DNA of 64,000 nt, from contig NZ_BILY01000031.1 of assembly GCF_004000805.1 (NCBI RefSeq), positions 1 through 64,000 of the forward strand, given 5' to 3'. Each line of letters begins with the position of its first letter. Within the stretch, counting starts at the first letter, position 1. Made by a program: the position numbers and the translations under genes. Under the pieces are notes generated by a model, which made no database searches, had not been told where the DNA came from, and saw only the letters and a list, made by a program, of their open reading frames with translations. Positions 60,457 through 64,000 of this stretch are shown in pieces. The stretch comes from Paenibacillus glycanilyticus NBRC 16618 (lineage in GTDB: Bacteria; Bacillota; Bacilli; Paenibacillales; Paenibacillaceae).

Positions 60457-60473
60457 ATACCCCCTATAGGTAT
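60457..60473 (+). promoter_or_regulatory. Putative CsoR operator 1
   Basis: ATACCCCCTATAGGTAT: ATAC-N9-GTAT dyad with C/G tracts, like known copper-sensing CsoR sites of copZA promoters. It lies just upstream of the copA -35. Confidence 0.68.
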
Positions 60474-60482
60474 TTTTAATGA

Positions 60483-60511
60483 TTGACATATATACGGGTG
60501 GGGGGTATACT
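60483..60511 (+). promoter_or_regulatory. copA promoter with CsoR operator 2
   Basis: Ideal TTGACA (60483), 17 bases, TATACT (60506). The spacer and -10 overlap a second ATAC-N9-GTAT site (60492-60508). Bound repressor would block polymerase, and copper would relieve this. Confidence 0.8.
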
Positions 60512-60535
60512 GAAGCCAATCAAACTTAATAAGAA

Positions 60536-62782
60536 ATGGATGTGTTGCGTATGGCTCCCGTGGAATCAAACGATCATGACCAGACTACCTTTGACATAAC
60601 CGGAATGACTTGTGCCGCCTGTGCGAACCGCATAGAGAAAGGGTTGAACAAACTTCCCGGCGTTGCTTCGGCAACGGTTAACTTCGCGATGGAAACGGCC
60701 CGAGTCGAGTATGCGCCAAGCGAAGTCTCCGCCCAGGATATAGAGCGTAAGGTCGAGCAGTTAGGCTATGCCGCCGCAGAGCGCGTGGAAAGTGCCGCCG
60801 TAGAGAAGAATCCCGAAAGACAGGGACAAATCAGAAAGCTCGTGATTTCAGCTTTATTATCGCTCCCGCTTATTTGGAGCATGGTTGGACATTTTTCGTT
60901 TACTTCCTGGCTGTATGTGCCGGAGCTGTTTATGAATCCTTGGTTCCAGCTTGTTCTGGCAACGCCCGTGCAGTTCTACATCGGCCGTTCCTTCTACGTG
61001 AGCGCATATAAAGCGCTGCGAAACGGCGGCGCCAATATGGATGTGCTTATCGCGCTTGGCACGTCGGCCGCTTATTTTTACAGCCTTTACGCAACACTCA
61101 AATGGGAAGCGGAAGGCTCCTCGATGCATCATGCGCCGGAGCTGTATTTCGAGACCAGCGCGATTCTGATTACCCTGGTATTGCTCGGCAAACTGTTCGA
61201 AACATTGGCCAAAGGGCGGACCTCGGAAGCGATCAAGTCGCTTATGGGCCTGAGAGCGAAGACGGCTACGGTTATAAGGGACGGTCAAGAAATGTTTATT
61301 CCCGTCGAGCAAGTAGTCAAAGGAGATATCGTCATGGTCCGGCCGGGCGAGAAAATTCCGGTTGACGGTCTGGTGCTCGAAGGCGCCTCGGCGGTTGACG
61401 AAGCGATGCTGACGGGCGAGAGCCTGCCGGTGGAGAAAAGTGCTGGCGATAACGTAATTGGGGCAACCATTAACGGCAATGGCATCTTGAAAGTGCAGGC
61501 GACAAAAGTAGGAGCGGATACGGCGCTTGCCCAGATTATCCGGGTTGTGGAGGAAGCGCAAGGCTCGAAAGCGCAAATTCAACGGGTTGCAGACGTCATT
61601 TCCGGTATTTTTGTCCCCATCGTAACGGGTATAGCGGTTCTTGCTTTCCTGGTATGGCTGATCTTTATCAAGCCGGGAGATTTGACCGCGGCGCTTGAGA
61701 CCGCCATTGCGATTCTCGTCATTGCCTGCCCTTGCGCGCTTGGTCTCGCAACTCCTACCTCGATTATGGCGGGTTCCGGCCGCGCGGCGGAGTTAGGCAT
61801 TTTGTTCAAGGGCGGCGAGCATCTCGAACAAACTCACAAGGTGGATGCGATTATTCTCGATAAGACGGGAACGGTAACAAACGGCAAGCCGACGTTAACG
61901 GATATCCTTGTTGCGGATGACAAGGATGAAGCGGGATTTTTGCGACTGGTGGGCGGAGCAGAACAGCTCTCCGAGCATCCGCTTGCTGTGGCGATAGCTG
62001 ACGGTATACGGGAGAGGGGTATATCTTTTGGTTCCGCGGAGTCGTTTGAAGCGTTGCCGGGCTTTGGAATCCGGGCTACGGTGGAAGGGAAACCGGTATT
62101 GATCGGAACCCGCAGGCTGCTCGAGGAAAACGGCATTCATGCGGAGGACGTTTATCCGGTCATGAACAGACTCGAGGAAGCGGGCAAGACGGCCATGCTG
62201 GTTGCCGTTAACGAGCAATACGCCGGAATCATCGCGGCGGCGGATACGATTAAGGAGAGCTCGGTATCCGCGGTCGGGCGGCTCAAAGAGCTTGGAATCA
62301 AGGTCATTATGGTTACCGGGGACAATGAACGCACCGCGTTAGCGATCGCCGCGCAAGCCGGAATTGATCATGTGCTGGCTGAAGTTCTTCCGGAAGGCAA
62401 AGCGGAGGAAGTGAAAAAGCTTCAGCGGCAAGGCCATATCGTTGCTATGGTTGGCGACGGCATTAACGATGCTCCTGCGCTGGCGACAGCCAATATCGGC
62501 ATGGCGATCGGCACGGGGACCGATGTGGCGATGGAAGCCGCGGACGTCACGCTGATGCGCGGCGATCTCGAAAGCATTCCGGATGCGATCTACATCAGCC
62601 GGATGACGATGCGGAATATTAAACAGAATCTGTTCTGGGCGCTTGGCTACAACACGCTAGGCATTCCGATTGCGGCAATCGGCCTGCTTGCGCCTTGGGT
62701 AGCCGGCGCAGCTATGGCTTTAAGCTCGGTATCCGTCGTCCTGAATGCGCTAAGACTACAAAAGCTCCAAGTAAGACGTTAA
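60536..62782 (+). CDS. copA: Copper-exporting P1B-type ATPase CopA
   Basis: A 748-residue P-type ATPase. One N-terminal heavy-metal domain with GMTCAACANR (Cys26, Cys29); B. subtilis CopA has two. Eight predicted helices with the CPC ion-binding motif (C398-P-C400), TGES, phosphorylation site D442-KTGT, SEHPLA and TGDN. MVGDGINDAPALA completes the set. Other conserved copper-specific residues YN and MxxSS are in the last helices. Start at 60536 or ATG 60551; the RBS is weak for both. Two CsoR-like sites precede it. No csoR or copZ is present in the window. Confidence 0.95.
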   Translation: MDVLRMAPVESNDHDQTTFDITGMTCAACANRIEKGLNKLPGVASATVNFAMETARVEYAPSEVSAQDIERKVEQLGYAAAERVESAAVEKNPERQGQIRKLVISALLSLPLIWSMVGHFSFTSWLYVPELFMNPWFQLVLATPVQFYIGRSFYVSAYKALRNGGANMDVLIALGTSAAYFYSLYATLKWEAEGSSMHHAPELYFETSAILITLVLLGKLFETLAKGRTSEAIKSLMGLRAKTATVIRDGQEMFIPVEQVVKGDIVMVRPGEKIPVDGLVLEGASAVDEAMLTGESLPVEKSAGDNVIGATINGNGILKVQATKVGADTALAQIIRVVEEAQGSKAQIQRVADVISGIFVPIVTGIAVLAFLVWLIFIKPGDLTAALETAIAILVIACPCALGLATPTSIMAGSGRAAELGILFKGGEHLEQTHKVDAIILDKTGTVTNGKPTLTDILVADDKDEAGFLRLVGGAEQLSEHPLAVAIADGIRERGISFGSAESFEALPGFGIRATVEGKPVLIGTRRLLEENGIHAEDVYPVMNRLEEAGKTAMLVAVNEQYAGIIAAADTIKESSVSAVGRLKELGIKVIMVTGDNERTALAIAAQAGIDHVLAEVLPEGKAEEVKKLQRQGHIVAMVGDGINDAPALATANIGMAIGTGTDVAMEAADVTLMRGDLESIPDAIYISRMTMRNIKQNLFWALGYNTLGIPIAAIGLLAPWVAGAAMALSSVSVVLNALRLQKLQVRR

Positions 62783-62818
62783 GGAACTGGCCTTTCTGCA
62801 CCGCAATCGGATTAGGAG

Positions 62819-62848
62819 TTGTCCAATACAAGGAAAAGCCGTTATAAT
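62819..62848 (+). promoter_or_regulatory. Putative promoter for yeeI-like gene
   Basis: TTGTCC (62819), 18 bases, TATAAT (62843). It lies between copA and the next gene, without an intervening terminator. Confidence 0.6.
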
Positions 62849-62881
62849 AGGCATATAGAAAAATGAAGAAAGTGGTGCAGC

Positions 62882-63598
62882 ATGGGTCGTAAGTGGAATA
62901 ACATTAAAGAGAAAAAAGCTTCGAAAGACGCTAACACAAGCCGCATTTATGCGAAATTTGGTCTTGAAATTTATGTAGCGGCGAAGAAAGGCGAGCCTAA
63001 CCCGGAATCCAACGGCGCTTTGAAGTTCGTACTTGAGCGCGCGAAAACGTATAACGTACCGAAGGCGATTATCGATCGCGCGATCGATAAAGCAAAAGGC
63101 GGCTCCGACGAACAATATTTCGAGCTCCGTTACGAAGGATTTGGTCCCGCAGGCTCCATGATCATCGTGGATGCCCTGACGAACAACGTGAACCGTACGG
63201 CTCCGGAAGTGCGTTCGGCTTTCAACAAAGCCGGCGGCAACATGGGCGTAAGCGGATCGGTATCTTATATGTTCGACCAGACCGCCGTTATCGGCGTGGA
63301 AGGCAAATCGCTGGACGAAGTGATGGAATTGATGCTGGAAGCGGACGTTGACGTCAACGATATCGTGGAAGAGGACGAGACGATTATGGTCTATGCCGCT
63401 CCGGATCAATTTAATGCGGTGCAAGAGGCATTCAAAAATGCCGGCATTTCGGAGTTTGCGGTGGCAGAAGTAACGATGCTTGCGCAAAACTTCGTCACGC
63501 TTCCGCAAGACGCGGTTGCTTCCTTCGAGAAGCTGATTGACGCGCTTGAAGATTTGGAAGACGTTCAGCAAGTGTATCACAACGTTGAATTTGAATAA
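62882..63598 (+). CDS. yeeI: YebC-family protein, YeeI type
   Basis: A 238-residue YebC/PmpR-family protein: MGRKWNNIKEKKASKDANTSRIYAKF at the start, VPKAIIDRAIDKAKGG, and the acidic C-terminal half. The N-terminus MGRKWNNIK distinguishes the YeeI branch from YebC (MAGHSKWANI). Family members have been called transcription regulators; recent work on YebC-type proteins points to a role in translation through stalling motifs. Which applies here is open. It has its own promoter and terminator. Confidence 0.93.
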   Translation: MGRKWNNIKEKKASKDANTSRIYAKFGLEIYVAAKKGEPNPESNGALKFVLERAKTYNVPKAIIDRAIDKAKGGSDEQYFELRYEGFGPAGSMIIVDALTNNVNRTAPEVRSAFNKAGGNMGVSGSVSYMFDQTAVIGVEGKSLDEVMELMLEADVDVNDIVEEDETIMVYAAPDQFNAVQEAFKNAGISEFAVAEVTMLAQNFVTLPQDAVASFEKLIDALEDLEDVQQVYHNVEFE

Positions 63599-63610
63599 TC
63601 GAGATGGTAA

Positions 63611-63638
63611 ACGGTCGCCTAAGGGCGGCCGTTTTTTT
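63611..63638 (+). terminator. Terminator after yeeI
   Basis: ACGGTCGCC and GGCGGCCGT arms (one G-T pair), T7. Confidence 0.92.
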
Positions 63639-63689
63639 ATATAAATTTAAGCGGAGACAGCCGTTTCACCTTGTTTTACGGGATGAATA

Positions 63690-63723
63690 TCGAGGTATAT
63701 CCAAGTATAGTAGGTAACCTCGA
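63690..63723 (+). repeat. Inverted repeat in long intergenic region
   Basis: TCGAGGT and ACCTCGA, 20-base loop, in the otherwise empty 214-base stretch before the aldo/keto reductase. It might be an operator or hairpin; no further support. Confidence 0.4.
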
Positions 63724-63852
63724 ACCAATCTAATGAAAAACATTTCAGTTCTTTTCAGCCCGGAGGATGTCCTTTAGAATAAGGTTTGCTGGAGAACAGC
63801 CGTTTGTGTCTGCAATAAAAAATTTTCGGTAAACGAATGGAGGAGCAATACG

Positions 63853-64000
63853 ATGAAATATCGGAAACTTGGCGGTACAGGTCTGAAGGTTAGCGAAATC
63901 AGCTTAGGCAGCTGGCTTACATATGGCGGTTACGTGGAACGCGAGAATGCGGTTAACGCGATCCGCACGGCTTACGATTTGGGAATTAACTTTTTCGATA
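63853..64000 (+). CDS. Aldo/keto reductase, N-terminal part (3' truncated by window)
   Basis: GGAGGAG is correctly spaced before ATG 63853. The 49 visible residues, MKYRKLGGTGLKVSEISLGSW then RTAYDLGINFFD, are the beginning of an aldo/keto reductase barrel (strand 1, helix 1 and strand 2 with the catalytic Asp near the end). The remainder, including Tyr, Lys and His, lies outside the window. The Kv-beta/YajO branch is most likely from GGYVERENAV. Substrate unknown. Confidence 0.88.
   Translation, partial: MKYRKLGGTGLKVSEISLGSWLTYGGYVERENAVNAIRTAYDLGINFFD

Noticed and set aside
62756..63580. 274-codon antisense frame over yeeI
   Set aside because: The sense frame is a clear YebC-family protein with promoter and RBS; the antisense product shows no family features.
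1..64000. tRNA, rRNA, CRISPR arrays, insertion sequences, prophage
   Set aside because: I saw no such features on either strand. A tRNA or CRISPR search program could check this.

Overview
The window looks like chromosome of an endospore-forming Bacillota, most likely Paenibacillus or a close relative. The evidence is a moderately high GC content with strong Shine-Dalgarno sequences, a complete GerA-type germinant receptor operon, GpsB, a DbpA/YxiN helicase, a YfmM-like ABC-F protein, a YeeI-type YebC protein, a full mmg (methylcitrate) operon and SH3b/LysM/VanW envelope proteins. This is inferred from protein families. I saw no rRNA, tRNA, CRISPR array, transposase or phage genes, so this is ordinary chromosomal backbone with some accessory genes.

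Layout. 1-6.8 kb: C-terminal part of an Lhr-type helicase and a heterodimeric ABC exporter. 6.9-11.2 kb: an exported GH18-like protein, two tiny LSm-like proteins, a radical SAM protein and a CLC transporter of fluoride type. 11.3-16.7 kb: acetyltransferase, M42 peptidase, a two-component system and a DoxX-like/DUF4166 pair. 16.8-22.2 kb: a signalling cluster (HD-GYP phosphodiesterase, REC-GGDEF cyclase, GAF histidine kinase) followed by a ThDP enzyme. 22.4-24.9 kb: GDPD, a small membrane protein and an MFS carrier. 25-29 kb: germination receptor genes in the order A, C, a small two-helix membrane protein, B. 29-34.4 kb: an orphan ParB-like protein, a reductase, a TIM-barrel isomerase, and a DHA2 efflux pump with its PadR regulator. 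34.7-40 kb: envelope and spore-like proteins. 40-44.4 kb: a small hydrophilic protein, rhamnose mutarotase, GpsB, DbpA and an ABC-F protein. 44.6-49.6 kb: two beta-lactamase-fold hydrolases and an ABC-2 exporter. 49.6-50.7 kb: a small protein and a TipA-like MerR regulator. 50.8-58.7 kb: fatty-acid/propionate operon (ACAD-like protein, thiolase, hydroxyacyl-CoA dehydrogenase, acyl-CoA dehydrogenase, methylisocitrate lyase, methylcitrate synthase, methylcitrate dehydratase). 58.8-64 kb: YfmM, copper ATPase with CsoR-like operators, YeeI, and the start of an aldo/keto reductase.

How the genes work together. The mmg genes form a nearly gapless transcription unit that would degrade short acyl-CoAs and feed propionyl-CoA into the methylcitrate cycle. 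The PadR/DHA2, MerR/TipA and copA promoters each carry dyads placed exactly where the family's regulator would bind. The c-di-GMP cluster pairs synthesis and degradation with a kinase that could phosphorylate the receiver domain.

I found no clearly undescribed multi-gene system. The best candidates for a second look are an acyl-CoA dehydrogenase paralogue with altered active-site motifs, an orphan ParB-like protein whose stop codon overlaps that of the germination operon, an exported Cys/His-motif protein of unknown function, the c-di-GMP/ThDP cluster, and several very small genes that routine annotation may miss. No stretch longer than 300 bases lacks a gene.
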